Below are positions 7,668 to 15,142 of a DNA stretch of 41,505 bases, in pieces; the stretch's first letter is position 1; each line of letters opens with the position of its first letter. Position numbers and translations under genes: made by a program. The notes beneath the pieces are model-generated. The model ran no database searches. It had not been told where the DNA came from and saw only the letters and a program-made list of their open reading frames with translations. Source of the stretch: a virus; IMG/VR virus record IMGVR_UViG_3300005588_000014, positions 1 to 41,505 of that record. One strand, given 5' to 3'.

Positions 7668-8402
7668 CTACTCTGGAATAACCCACTTTAAGCTACACCT
7701 ACAATTTATTGGTAAAGCTGGTTGTGTAAACTCTCCGTCTATTTTTAATCCCTGCTCTATCTTAAATTGTTTACCGTTTGCTTTTTTATGGCTTTGTCTT
7801 GTTCTACTATCTCCAACTGCAATCCACTCGCCGTCTTCTATACCCAAATCATCAGCTCGCTTTTTATTCATTGTACCAACAAAAGTACCTGTTTCATTTC
7901 TAGCTATTGTTTTAGCCTTTCTTGTATCAACTGGTATTCTCTCTTTTATCTGCTTAACTAGATTAGTATATGAACCACCTTGCAAATAATTAGTTCTTAT
8001 TTCATCTTTTAGCCAAAGTGATATATCTTCGCCATACTTAGTAATATAATCTGTTGTATTGTCTTGTAAGAACTTAAGCATTGTTTTATCGCCATAGTAA
8101 TATTGCTGTAAATCAACTGCAAAATTGGCTTGGTTTACTGACAGCTCTAAAGCTTTGTTATAATAACTATACATCTGCTTGTGTGATACTGCCGAGATAC
8201 CACCTGCCTTATTAATTACTTTATCAACCTTTTTATCAAAGTCGCTTATTTGACTTTCTTTTGTTTCGGCATCAGAAAAGGCTTTTAAATCAATATTATC
8301 ATTGAATACTTTATATATAGCCTTTCTGTAAGCATTAAGCATTTTATACAGCTTAATTTCAAGCATATCAGGATGTTTAGGTGCGTTTACCTTAACCGTC
8401 AT
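7668..8402 (-). CDS. Head morphogenesis protein (SPP1 gp7 / Mu gpF-like)
   Basis: This 244-residue protein is the minor head protein encoded after the portal in many phages. The C-terminal 100 residues carry the family signature: TIARNETGTFVGTMNKKR, then WIAVGDSRTRQSHKKANGKQF, and finally PALPINCRCSLKWV, with the characteristic C-R-C near the end. In SPP1 the homologue binds the portal and affects DNA exit. The start overlaps the portal's 3' end by 11 bases, indicating coupling. Confidence 0.85.
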   Translation of the reverse strand: MTVKVNAPKHPDMLEIKLYKMLNAYRKAIYKVFNDNIDLKAFSDAETKESQISDFDKKVDKVINKAGGISAVSHKQMYSYYNKALELSVNQANFAVDLQQYYYGDKTMLKFLQDNTTDYITKYGEDISLWLKDEIRTNYLQGGSYTNLVKQIKERIPVDTRKAKTIARNETGTFVGTMNKKRADDLGIEDGEWIAVGDSRTRQSHKKANGKQFKIEQGLKIDGEFTQPALPINCRCSLKWVIPE

Positions 8403-9699
8403 TCTCTAAATCCTCATTAAACTCGTTAATGTCTTGTTTTTTGCGTTCGTACTCTTCTGCTGAAATAACATCTCTTTGATATAGATAATCTAAAGACTCT
8501 AAAGATTGTACATTTTGTAAGTTTAAAGCATTGCTTATTTCAATTTGTTGTACTTCTGCTTCTTCTGCTCTACTCATCATAATAGGGTTGTTAAATTCAA
8601 AATCAACATCTACTTCTTCGCCAAAGAATTTAAAAGCTTCTATTTTCATCATCTCTTTAATAGGTGCATATAATCTATGTTGATAGCGTTTAATGTTTTC
8701 AGCGTTCATAGCCTTGTCGCTCTCTCCTGTCGCATTAAAGCCTTTAGGACTAGCTCCTAGGATAGATGAAGCACTATAACCAAACAAACCACATAAGAAC
8801 TGAACTGCTGTGTTTAAAATATCATCATATTTAGATAAATCAAACTCAATAGTTGTTACTTCTTCGCTTGTATCAATGTTTACCATAGCTGTAGAGTTTA
8901 AACCCTCATTAATCAGCTTTAAGTTAGAGTAGAATTGTACTAGCTTATCTCTATCTGCTGATTGCATAGTGTCAAAATTACCCTTAACCTTAATAGCTAA
9001 AGCACCGTTTCTAAATGTACAGTTAGCTAAACTATCAAGAATAACCATAGCAAGCTTAATTAACACTAGCTTACTTTCAATAATACCCATGCCTTGGTAT
9101 TTATACTGCTCTTGTTTTGAGTATGGAACTGGTAAGTTAGTAAAGTTTACTGCAAAAGACTTATCAACTGAGCCTAGTGTTCCGATATTCCAATACTTAG
9201 CACCTGAAATAATAGTACCAAATTTCATGTTTGGCGTACCTTGATACTGTGAGTAAGGAATATATACAATTTCTGTATCTTTAGAATACTCATAATCTTC
9301 CATAGGGTTTTGTGTTAAGTCATACTTAGCATTTAACGAACCACCATAAACTATTAAATCAAATGTATTCTTTTTTAAATTCTCTTGTTGTTGTTCCCAA
9401 AAGTAATTGTAAAACTCATCTGTTTGGTTTTCTTTACCTTTAGGCAGAATAACATTCAAGTCATTCTTGTAAATATCCTCTATAGTTCTTGTTATACATT
9501 CGTTTACAAATGGATTAGCAAGGTAGATGTTCTCCATCTCCTGTGTGCTTACTCTACGACTGCTAGCAAAAAACACATTGTCTGCATTTACTACATTTTT
9601 AGTGTCAAAGTTATTCCTTACACTATTGGCTCTTTCAGAAAGCCCAAAATAGCTATCAGCGACAGCCATTACTCTTTTATCTATAAATTTCTTTAACAT
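8392..9699 (-). CDS. Portal protein (DUF1073-like)
   Basis: The product has 435 residues. It is the dodecameric head vertex channel through which DNA is packaged. The stretch LFGYSASSILGASPKGFNATGESD at about residues 305-328 is typical of DUF1073 portals, and so is ENIKRYQHRLYAPIKEMM shortly after. It lies between the large terminase (stop at 9700, directly abutting) and the SPP1 gp7-like protein. Length is normal for the family. Confidence 0.85.
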   Translation of the reverse strand: MLKKFIDKRVMAVADSYFGLSERANSVRNNFDTKNVVNADNVFFASSRRVSTQEMENIYLANPFVNECITRTIEDIYKNDLNVILPKGKENQTDEFYNYFWEQQQENLKKNTFDLIVYGGSLNAKYDLTQNPMEDYEYSKDTEIVYIPYSQYQGTPNMKFGTIISGAKYWNIGTLGSVDKSFAVNFTNLPVPYSKQEQYKYQGMGIIESKLVLIKLAMVILDSLANCTFRNGALAIKVKGNFDTMQSADRDKLVQFYSNLKLINEGLNSTAMVNIDTSEEVTTIEFDLSKYDDILNTAVQFLCGLFGYSASSILGASPKGFNATGESDKAMNAENIKRYQHRLYAPIKEMMKIEAFKFFGEEVDVDFEFNNPIMMSRAEEAEVQQIEISNALNLQNVQSLESLDYLYQRDVISAEEYERKKQDINEFNEDLENDG

Positions 9700-11220
9700 T
9701 TAAAAACCCATTCCTCGTCTAATATCTAATGCCTTAGCATAGTCTACTTTTTTATGTTTATAATATTTTGCAAATAAGTTTATCCCATCTATAAAAGTAT
9801 CTACAAAGTCATCGTTTGCAGAAGCTGGGAAGTTTAGTAGTTCGCTTTTAATTTCTTTTAAACAACTTATCTTATTACTTATTATAACATTTTTACTGTC
9901 TTTGTCAATCCAACCCATACAATCCCTAGCTCGTTCAGTTTTATTAACAAGCCTTTTCATATGCTCCTTAATATCCTCTTCACTTGGAATCTTAACATTG
10001 TTTGAATACTTTCTTAATGCTTGAATAATTGTTTGACCCGATGCCTTAGGCTCAATCCAAGTATAATCTTGCTTGTAGCCTTTATATTTAGAGCATATAT
10101 CATCAATCTTTTTAGGTAAATCAATACTCTCTATCTTTTCTCTTGCAACATCAATTAAATATAACTTATCTGCTTTTATACCGTATGTACTAACTACACT
10201 ATAGTCATTAACCTTTTTATCTGAAAAAGCAGTATCTCCAACAAAGTATATATATTGAAATTCGTTTAATGCTGGAATATCCCAAGACCAATCAAACCAC
10301 TCTTCTTTAAATTCATTACCACCACTTACAATAGGCTCTTGTTGATACTGTGCTTGAAAGTCAAACTCTGACCTTTGAATTAGCTTTATACGCTTTTCAT
10401 CGTACTGACTAGGTAGCTGACAAACCCCATCAATAAATAAAGGTGCTTTTACAGTTTTAAAGTCGTACTCATCTTCTAAATGACTTGTCATGTCCCCTAA
10501 ACATATTCTTTGCTGTACATTTAACATAGGTGCTTTAGGGTTGTTAGCTCTTGAAGCTAAAACACTAGAGAAATAATCATTAGTTTTTTGTCTTAATAGT
10601 TCGGAGTTTTTAATATCTTGAATTTTTTGTATATCATCCATTAAAAGCATGCCTGAAAACTTTTCAGAATTACGCACACCAAAACCTAGACCTGTAATTG
10701 TTGAACCTACGGGCTGTAAGTGTATTTTACTATCTGCAATAGTTATTAGCTTAGCACTTGCAATCTTTTTATCTTTTTTATACTCTTCTGAATGCCTTTG
10801 ATATACTTCAAGCCAATCACTAGGGATATTAGCATCAATGTCTTTTGAATAACTATCTAATTGATACATTTCTTTAAATAAAGGATTATCAAATATTTTC
10901 ATTAACCCTATGTTTACATCTCTTAAAACTGCAACAGAGAATGATGTGTATATAAATTCACACTTAGGGTTGTTTACTATGCAATAAGCTATAAAATAGT
11001 AAGAGTCTAGCGTTTTACCTGCACGAGGAGCTAAATTTAAATTAGTATACCTATACTCATCGTTCTGCTCGTATATATGCTGAAATGTTTCAAATATATT
11101 ATCATGGTAAGGCTCTCTAATAAAATCAACGCCCTCTACTATCTTAAAGAAGTAACGCATCCATACCTCGAACGGCATAGATTTGATAAAGTGTCCGAAT
11201 TTTACTGCTTTATTTTCCAT
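9700..11220 (-). CDS. terL: Terminase large subunit
   Basis: This 506-residue DNA-packaging motor combines an ATPase and a nuclease. The Walker A-like motif APRAGKT is at about residues 64-70. The Walker B stretch GMLLMDD is near 190. The C-terminal RNase H-type nuclease domain starts at YFVGDTAFSDKK (about 325), continues with WIEPKASG, and ends with DDFVDTFIDG near 473. The start is the ATG at 11218-11220, behind a GGTAGG site. It is unusually far from the small terminase gene (2.3 kb away). A 520-base noncoding leader with promoters and a terminator lies upstream. Confidence 0.92.
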   Translation of the reverse strand: MENKAVKFGHFIKSMPFEVWMRYFFKIVEGVDFIREPYHDNIFETFQHIYEQNDEYRYTNLNLAPRAGKTLDSYYFIAYCIVNNPKCEFIYTSFSVAVLRDVNIGLMKIFDNPLFKEMYQLDSYSKDIDANIPSDWLEVYQRHSEEYKKDKKIASAKLITIADSKIHLQPVGSTITGLGFGVRNSEKFSGMLLMDDIQKIQDIKNSELLRQKTNDYFSSVLASRANNPKAPMLNVQQRICLGDMTSHLEDEYDFKTVKAPLFIDGVCQLPSQYDEKRIKLIQRSEFDFQAQYQQEPIVSGGNEFKEEWFDWSWDIPALNEFQYIYFVGDTAFSDKKVNDYSVVSTYGIKADKLYLIDVAREKIESIDLPKKIDDICSKYKGYKQDYTWIEPKASGQTIIQALRKYSNNVKIPSEEDIKEHMKRLVNKTERARDCMGWIDKDSKNVIISNKISCLKEIKSELLNFPASANDDFVDTFIDGINLFAKYYKHKKVDYAKALDIRRGMGF

Positions 11221-11249
11221 ATAACCTACCTATTATTTATTAATAGTTT

Positions 11250-11278
11250 ATTATAACACTATACTTTAGAATAAGCAA
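11250..11278 (-). promoter_or_regulatory. Sigma-70 promoter immediately before terL
   Basis: On the minus strand, TTGCTT (11278-11273) and TATAAT (11255-11250) are 17 bases apart. Predicted transcription starts about 20 bases before the terL start codon, so this promoter can express the packaging and head genes without the long leader. Confidence 0.7.
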
Positions 11279-11604
11279 GACACCGTATAAGACAAGAGCC
11301 ATAATACAGTAGATGATAAAACACAAAGAAGAAAGATTAATTTGTTTTTATATATAACGGGTGCTTAGTAAAATCTATTTATCAGAAACTATTTGCTCAA
11401 TGAGTAGGCTAGCCATACCTAAGAAACTTGTCTAATTTATTCTGTTTACAGTTGCTTACACCCAAAACAACCAACACTACGGCGTCTTGAATTAATAGTA
11501 GATACATTAGTTTTTATTTATGCCAGATACTAACTCACAAACTGGTTGCTTAGTTTTACTGCTCCTCACAAAGTAAACTATACAATTAAACTTAGAATAT
11601 AGAC
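11279..11604 (-). other. Noncoding terS-terL interval with TGCTTA repeats (possible packaging site)
   Basis: No open reading frame of useful size is present. On the + strand the motif TGCTTA, preceded by GGT, AGT or GGT, recurs at 11362, 11453 and 11547. The steps are 91 and 94 bases. The flanking sequences are alike (ACGGGTGCTTAG, ACAGTTGCTTAC, ACTGGTTGCTTAG). CTCACAAA also occurs twice, at 11534 and 11575. Spaced repeats between the terminase genes could be binding sites for the small terminase. A further possible promoter on the minus strand (TTGTCT at 11606-11601, 18 bases, TATAGT at 11582-11577) starts in the terminator's T run. Confidence 0.35.
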
Positions 11605-11651
11605 AAAAAATAGCTCCCGACAAATTAATGTAAGGAGCGTCAAGAGCTATT
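11605..11651 (-). terminator. Intrinsic terminator of the terL-upstream leader RNA
   Basis: On the minus strand an 8-bp perfect stem (AATAGCTC with GAGCTATT) encloses a 27-base loop region that can fold further. It runs directly into six T. Confidence 0.65.
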
Positions 11652-11701
11652 CTTATAAATACAACTAACAAAGCTCCCTACTTCAATGTCTTTATATTCA
11701 T
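11605..11701 (-). ncRNA. Short terminated RNA / attenuated leader upstream of terL
   Basis: A promoter (11708-11736) is followed after about 95 bases by an intrinsic terminator, which predicts a short RNA from about 11701 to 11605. Within it, GGGAGCT occurs twice (11678-11672 and 11618-11612). Between the copies lie AGCTC (11648-11644) and GCTCC (11638-11634), so either copy can pair with the middle region. This is the layout of an attenuator with alternative hairpins. It resembles in arrangement, though not in sequence, the terminated late leader of lambda. No antiterminator gene is recognisable. Confidence 0.55.
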
Positions 11702-11707
11702 ACTAAC

Positions 11708-11736
11708 AATATAATACATTTTTAAGTGCTTGTCAA
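11708..11736 (-). promoter_or_regulatory. Strong promoter of the terL-upstream leader
   Basis: On the minus strand, TTGACA (11736-11731) and TATATT (11713-11708) lie 17 bases apart. The -35 is a perfect match. It lies just past the stop of the YopX-like gene. Confidence 0.7.
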
Positions 11737-11740
11737 GTGG

Positions 11741-12115
11741 TTATTTTAATAATTCTGGATTTTCGTGAATATTACCTATAATCATTGTTGATGATAGCAT
11801 TTCAGTCCATAAAACAGAACCGTGATATTTATTTGTCGCCTCATAACCATTATATCCCCCTCTATGATGCCACTCTACAGTATAATAAACATCTTCATAT
11901 TCCACTATATCTCCATCATAAATAGGCTTACCTTTAATATCTTTTAAACCTACACACTGCTCTATAATGTAATCCTTACATTCAGACTTCCAAAGTTCAT
12001 CCCGATAAGCTGACTCTACTTGCCATAAAAGACCCTCGTCATCTATAACATAATTACATATTGAGTATTGTGTTTTTCCCCTATCCCAAACTCTAAATTT
12101 AAACCTATCTTTCAT
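11741..12115 (-). CDS. YopX-family protein
   Basis: This 124-residue protein has the layout of the YopX family: an N-terminal FKFRVWDRGK, a central CVGLKDIKGKPIYDGDIVEY, and the C-terminal IIGNIHENPELL. These proteins are common in phages and prophages and are small beta-barrel multimers of unknown function. It is the second gene of the two-gene unit behind the promoter at 12419-12447. Its ATG is 3 bases after the upstream stop. The family call is firm, the function is not known. Confidence 0.85.
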   Translation of the reverse strand: MKDRFKFRVWDRGKTQYSICNYVIDDEGLLWQVESAYRDELWKSECKDYIIEQCVGLKDIKGKPIYDGDIVEYEDVYYTVEWHHRGGYNGYEATNKYHGSVLWTEMLSSTMIIGNIHENPELLK

Positions 12116-12118
12116 CTT

Positions 12119-12388
12119 TTATCCCCTTACCTGTTTAAATTTTCTATACAAAGTTATTGAATCTTCACAAATATCCCAAACAGTCCATGCTATCCCATTA
12201 TAGCTAGCACAATCACCAATATCTATAAATTCATCAAATTCTAACCTGTCTATTGTTAAATACTCCCCATCTGGAAGATTATCTTTTACTTCTATGTATT
12301 TATTATTAATATAAAACCCATTGTTATATTTAACATCTTTTAAAAGAGTTTCTAGGCATATATCTACACTTGTTAATTTTTTACCCAT
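12119..12388 (-). CDS. Small phage protein of unknown function
   Basis: This 89-residue acidic protein has two short aromatic segments (YNGIAWTVWDICEDSITLYRKF at the C-terminus). I recognise no family. It is the first gene after the promoter at 12419-12447, with an AAAAGGAGAAT site just before its start. It is followed directly by the YopX-like gene, so the two are probably co-transcribed. Confidence 0.65.
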   Translation of the reverse strand: MGKKLTSVDICLETLLKDVKYNNGFYINNKYIEVKDNLPDGEYLTIDRLEFDEFIDIGDCASYNGIAWTVWDICEDSITLYRKFKQVRG

Positions 12389-12418
12389 TTATATTCTCCT
12401 TTTATTAAGTTATACCTT

Positions 12419-12447
12419 ATTATATTATAGTTAATAGCACAATTCAA
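12419..12447 (-). promoter_or_regulatory. Early-type promoter with TTAACTATAA spacer motif
   Basis: On the minus strand, TTGAAT (12447-12442) and TATAAT (12424-12419) are 17 bases apart. The spacer ends GCTATTAACTATAA. Almost the same promoter, including the AAGGTATAACTTAA leader and AAAGGAGAA ribosome site, occurs on the + strand at 27468-27496. Confidence 0.75.
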
Positions 12448-12523
12448 CACTAAAATAAACTAATATTTAACATTATATATTTATCAGTTAGTTAGTTAAC
12501 TTCTTACAGTACAAAAACATAAT

Positions 12524-12552
12524 AAAAAAGACACCTACCGTCGTAAGTGTCT
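12524..12552 (-). terminator. Intrinsic terminator of the tRNA-like RNA
   Basis: On the minus strand a 10-bp stem (AGACACTTAC with GTAGGTGTCT, one G-U) with loop GACG is followed by six T. It ends the RNA unit that starts near 12693. Confidence 0.9.
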
Positions 12553-12693
12553 AAATTTACTTATAAGCGAACATTCTTTTGTATATACATTTTTACTTAT
12601 AAGTATAGGGAATTGAACCCTCCCCGAAACCTCTGACTATGCATTCATCGCTACATAGGTGGAGTTGAACCACTGGGTGCTTACCTAAGCCTA
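12524..12693 (-). ncRNA. Structured RNA of about 170 nt with tRNA-like hairpins
   Basis: The RNA has its own perfect sigma-70 promoter and an intrinsic terminator and contains no plausible gene. In order on the minus strand it shows a GCTT-AGGT-AAGC hairpin, then GTGG-TTCAACT-CCAC (12673-12659, a 7-base loop with CAA where an anticodon would be). Next comes the hairpin CTATGTA-GCGATGAA-TGCATAG (12658-12637), and then AGGG-TTCAATT-CCCT (12621-12607), which looks like a T arm. Together these resemble a class II tRNA(Leu), but the acceptor stem would overlap the -10 box and a 15-base linker is extra. I call it tRNA-like and not a tRNA. The 12-mer TTTACTTATAAG on the + strand recurs at 12556 and 12592, and its palindromic core can pair with itself. 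Confidence 0.65.
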
Positions 12694-12699
12694 GATACT

Positions 12700-12728
12700 A
12701 TTATAATATAAGCTTACAACTTTGTCAA
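12700..12728 (-). promoter_or_regulatory. Perfect consensus promoter of the tRNA-like RNA
   Basis: On the minus strand, TTGACA (12728-12723), a 17-base spacer and TATAAT (12705-12700) match the sigma-70 consensus at every position. Such a promoter in front of a noncoding stretch implies an abundant RNA. Confidence 0.85.
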
Positions 12729-12752
12729 TATGATAACATATATTAAATACCT

Positions 12753-12824
12753 TTAAAGTGATTTCCATAACATGCCTAATCCAAATACTATTAACATAAG
12801 AGGTATTGTATACTCATTAAACAT
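12753..12824 (-). CDS. Possible 23-residue membrane peptide
   Basis: A tiny frame from ATG 12822-12824 to a stop at 12753 encodes 23 residues with a hydrophobic stretch (IPLMLIVFGLGML). An AAAGAAAG stretch could serve as a weak ribosome site. It follows the membrane protein gene at 12842-13120. It may be a real single-pass peptide or chance, as nothing else supports it. Confidence 0.3.
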   Translation of the reverse strand: MFNEYTIPLMLIVFGLGMLWKSL

Positions 12825-12841
12825 TTATAAAACTTTCTTTA

Positions 12842-13120
12842 TTAAATAAATAAACTAATTAACCCATAAAAACCATACATAACCGAGCTTAAAACCATAA
12901 TAACCATGCCTGACATTAAAGATTTAATAGATATGTTATCATCTTTTTCTGTAATCATAAAATATACCATAATCATGACACTTAATAAAGAAATAACACA
13001 TCCAAATATAATTAAGCTCATAAAAACTTTAGATATTAAAGATGGTTCATAATATACAGCTGTTGCACAGCAATTGTTATTCATACTACTTCCAAGCATC
13101 ATTCCCATCGCGTAATTCAT
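12842..13120 (-). CDS. Small membrane protein, two predicted TM segments
   Basis: This 92-residue protein has hydrophobic segments at about residues 31-56 and 69-91, separated by a short charged loop (TEKDDNISIK). The N-terminus is Met- and Asn-rich with a Cys pair. I do not recognise the family. It lies downstream of the small terminase cluster and upstream of the tRNA-like RNA promoter. It could be a lysis or superinfection-exclusion factor, but nothing in the sequence decides this. Confidence 0.55.
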   Translation of the reverse strand: MNYAMGMMLGSSMNNNCCATAVYYEPSLISKVFMSLIIFGCVISLLSVMIMVYFMITEKDDNISIKSLMSGMVIMVLSSVMYGFYGLISLFI

Positions 13121-13138
13121 TAATCAATCCTTTATATA

Positions 13139-13363
13139 TTACTTAACTTTTATCTTAGAGCCGTCACTTAGCTTGATATAACCACTTTTAGTAACTGTTG
13201 CTATCATACTGTCTAAAACTGTTATGTTTCTCTCTACTGTTGCTATATTCTGCTCTAGTGCTAGCTTTTCATAACAATGTGTTTCAGTCTTTAGCATATC
13301 TTGTAGCTTGCTTAGCTCGTGCTTATTGTCTTTTAGCTTTGTTTTTAAATCTTCTAGCTTCAT
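13139..13363 (-). CDS. Small coiled-coil protein
   Basis: This 74-residue protein has a highly charged helical N-terminal part (LEDLKTKLKDNKHELSKLQDM) predicted to form a coiled coil. A short C-terminal beta strand follows (SGYIKLSDGSKIKVK). No family is recognised. It follows the 13368-13565 gene after 4 bases, so it is probably in the same operon as the small terminase. Confidence 0.6.
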   Translation of the reverse strand: MKLEDLKTKLKDNKHELSKLQDMLKTETHCYEKLALEQNIATVERNITVLDSMIATVTKSGYIKLSDGSKIKVK

Positions 13364-13367
13364 GTTT

Positions 13368-13565
13368 TTAATCCTTTGATACTGTTGTTTTACTCATTAC
13401 CATTTTATAACCTGAACCATCATCTAGCATGAAGTGCCTTTCAGTTGTTACAGTTGTATTCTTTGAAGTAGTGTTTTCTGTTTTAGTCTTTCTTACTTCA
13501 ATGCCTGATAGAGTTTCTTTATTACCGTTATTATCTGTAATAACTATGTTTATTTTATTTTCCAT
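13368..13565 (-). CDS. Small Thr-rich protein of unknown function
   Basis: This 65-residue protein consists mostly of short beta strands rich in Thr and Lys (KTKTENTTSKNTTVTTERHF). Its start overlaps the end of the small terminase gene by 11 bases, which indicates coupled translation. No family is recognised. It may be a terminase accessory or a separate accessory factor. Confidence 0.6.
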   Translation of the reverse strand: MENKINIVITDNNGNKETLSGIEVRKTKTENTTSKNTTVTTERHFMLDDGSGYKMVMSKTTVSKD

Positions 13566-14040
13566 TGATACCCCTTAATATAATATCGCTAAATTCTTCT
13601 TTATCTTCTTTGGTTAGCTCTACATTAGCGTTTACCAAGCCACCTGTTATCTCTTTCTTTTCAGTAAAGTTATATAACTCTGATACCTTACCTTTTAACT
13701 CTGTTGCCTTTAAAGCTGTGCTAATAGATGTTGGGCTATTCTCTAACATATCAATAGCTCTTTTCTTTACATCTTCTAACTCTTTCATATGAGCTTTATA
13801 GTCGTAAACACTAGCCTCTAGTAGTGCTTTTCTCTTTTCAGCTTTCATTTCATCTATTCTAGCCAATATGTTGACATTACTCATTAGCTCACTAGCTTTT
13901 CTATTAACACTCTCTGGTTTATAGTTTTCTGTATTGTAACTATTCCTATAAGCATCACTATAAGTCATATCATGATATGCAACATTTTCACAAAATTTAT
14001 TTTGCATTGGCGTTAATGTTACTTTGCTTTTACCTGTCAT
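13555..14040 (-). CDS. terS: Terminase small subunit
   Basis: This 161-residue protein recognises viral DNA for packaging and regulates the large terminase. The N-terminus LTPMQNKFCENVAYHDMTYSDAYRNSY is the helix-turn-helix region typical of Terminase_2-like small subunits, where LT-x-x-Q-x-x-F is followed by A-x-A-Y. The central helices (ARIDEMKAEKRKALLEASVYDYKAHMKELEDVKKRA) fit the oligomerisation part. The gene is oddly placed. It lies among small accessory genes, with six small frames, the tRNA-like RNA and a 520-base leader between it and terL. Confidence 0.85.
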   Translation of the reverse strand: MTGKSKVTLTPMQNKFCENVAYHDMTYSDAYRNSYNTENYKPESVNRKASELMSNVNILARIDEMKAEKRKALLEASVYDYKAHMKELEDVKKRAIDMLENSPTSISTALKATELKGKVSELYNFTEKKEITGGLVNANVELTKEDKEEFSDIILRGINGK

Positions 14041-14055
14041 ATCCTACCTACTCCT

Positions 14056-14391
14056 TTATCCTTTTAATAATCTTTTAATAAACTTACCGATAATAACTGT
14101 ATTCCATAGTTTATACCTAATATCAACACCTGTTAAGTGTTCTAACCACTTCATCTTACTATTAAAGTTAGCTTTTGATTGCATTTCTGAATACATAGCT
14201 AATACTTGTTTTTGTGTAACAACTATTTTAATTAAAGACTTGTCGTTTTTTCTAATAGCAATAGTATTACATCTTTTACCATTCTTATTATAGTAGTCTA
14301 CTAATTGAATTTCTTTTTTATTAATATGACTAACTATACCAACTGCTTTATCTTTAAATTTAATAAAATCGCCTACTTTAAATTCTTTCAT
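14056..14391 (-). CDS. Small protein with SH3-like N-terminus
   Basis: This 111-residue basic protein starts with FKVGDFIKFKDKAVGIVSHI, which looks like an SH3-type beta barrel. A helical part follows, rich in Lys, Met and Trp. No exact family is recognised. It is the gene before terS in the leftward operon, with 15 bases between them. Confidence 0.6.
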   Translation of the reverse strand: MKEFKVGDFIKFKDKAVGIVSHINKKEIQLVDYYNKNGKRCNTIAIRKNDKSLIKIVVTQKQVLAMYSEMQSKANFNSKMKWLEHLTGVDIRYKLWNTVIIGKFIKRLLKG

Positions 14392-14437
14392 ATCTTTACT
14401 CCCATATTATAGCATATTTGTATTTATTTTGCTAATC

Positions 14438-14635
14438 TTATAATCTTACATTCAATATATCATAGCCTTTTGATAAAATATATTGCTTTTCTTCTTCTGT
14501 TGTTTTATCTACATCTTTTGCCAACTCTAAATTAGTTGAAAAATTAAACTCACTATCTGAAAATTGTACATCTATCAAGAATACAGGTCTAGTTAAATGA
14601 AACATTGAAAAAACTCTTTTATACTTATTCATCAC
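14438..14635 (-). CDS. Small protein of unknown function
   Basis: This 65-residue protein begins MMNKYKRVFSMFHL and ends YDILNVRL. It has no recognisable motif. It sits in a run of short genes read in the same direction, so it is likely real. Confidence 0.5.
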   Translation of the reverse strand: MMNKYKRVFSMFHLTRPVFLIDVQFSDSEFNFSTNLELAKDVDKTTEEEKQYILSKGYDILNVRL

Positions 14636-14649
14636 TTTTTACCTTTCTT

Positions 14650-14964
14650 TTAACTAAAATTACTGTTTGTTGATATATCATAATTACCATCACTTATAGC
14701 ATATTCAGTATACCTTTTACCTTTTATCTGAAATATAGTATTTATAAATTCACTAGCTGGTATATTTTCACCATATTCATCGTATAAATGCCCGTCGTGT
14801 TTTTTTACAAATTCAACCCACTCTTTATATGTTTTTAAATAACAATCAAATAGAAAATTCCAACCACAACTTGATTTTCCTATATGTATTTCTTTTATTT
14901 CTTCTGGTCTACCACAGCACTTACAAGTGTTTATATCTTCTTTATAATAATAATTAGTTCCCAT
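14650..14964 (-). CDS. Conserved zinc-binding phage protein (MGTNYY family)
   Basis: This 104-residue protein begins MGTNYYYKEDINTCKCCGRPEE. It continues with IHIGKSSCGWNFLF, a pattern I recognise from hypothetical phage and bacterial proteins that start MGTNYY and carry a Cys-x-x-Cys pair and the HIGKSS-GW motif. CKCC probably binds zinc. Function is unknown. The start overlaps the previous stop by one base. Confidence 0.7.
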   Translation of the reverse strand: MGTNYYYKEDINTCKCCGRPEEIKEIHIGKSSCGWNFLFDCYLKTYKEWVEFVKKHDGHLYDEYGENIPASEFINTIFQIKGKRYTEYAISDGNYDISTNSNFS

Positions 14965-15125
14965 TACTTTTTACCTTTATTTAAACTCATATATACACCA
15001 ACTGCACCAATTGCAATTAAGCTTACTATATATTTAAATCTATAAATAACTACTGCACCTATTAAAGCACATACTAGTAATACAATTTGTAGCCATTGTG
15101 GGGCTTGTGTTATTAGTTCTAGCAT
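14964..15125 (-). CDS. Small membrane protein, two TM segments
   Basis: A 53-residue frame runs from ATG 15123-15125 to a stop at 14964, which overlaps the next ATG. Hydrophobic stretches at about residues 11-25 (WLQIVLLVCALIGAVVIY) and 30-46 are separated by RFK. A GGAG site lies 12 bases before the start. Size and topology resemble small holins or membrane effectors, but it lies far from the lysis genes. Function is unknown. Confidence 0.6.
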   Translation of the reverse strand: MLELITQAPQWLQIVLLVCALIGAVVIYRFKYIVSLIAIGAVGVYMSLNKGKK

Positions 15126-15142
15126 TGTTTTTTCATCTCCTT

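Noticed and set aside
12599-12702. A complete tRNA(Leu) gene
   Set aside because: The arms look right, but the acceptor stem would need mismatches and overlap the -10 box, the linker is too long and no CCA end is present. I call it tRNA-like only.
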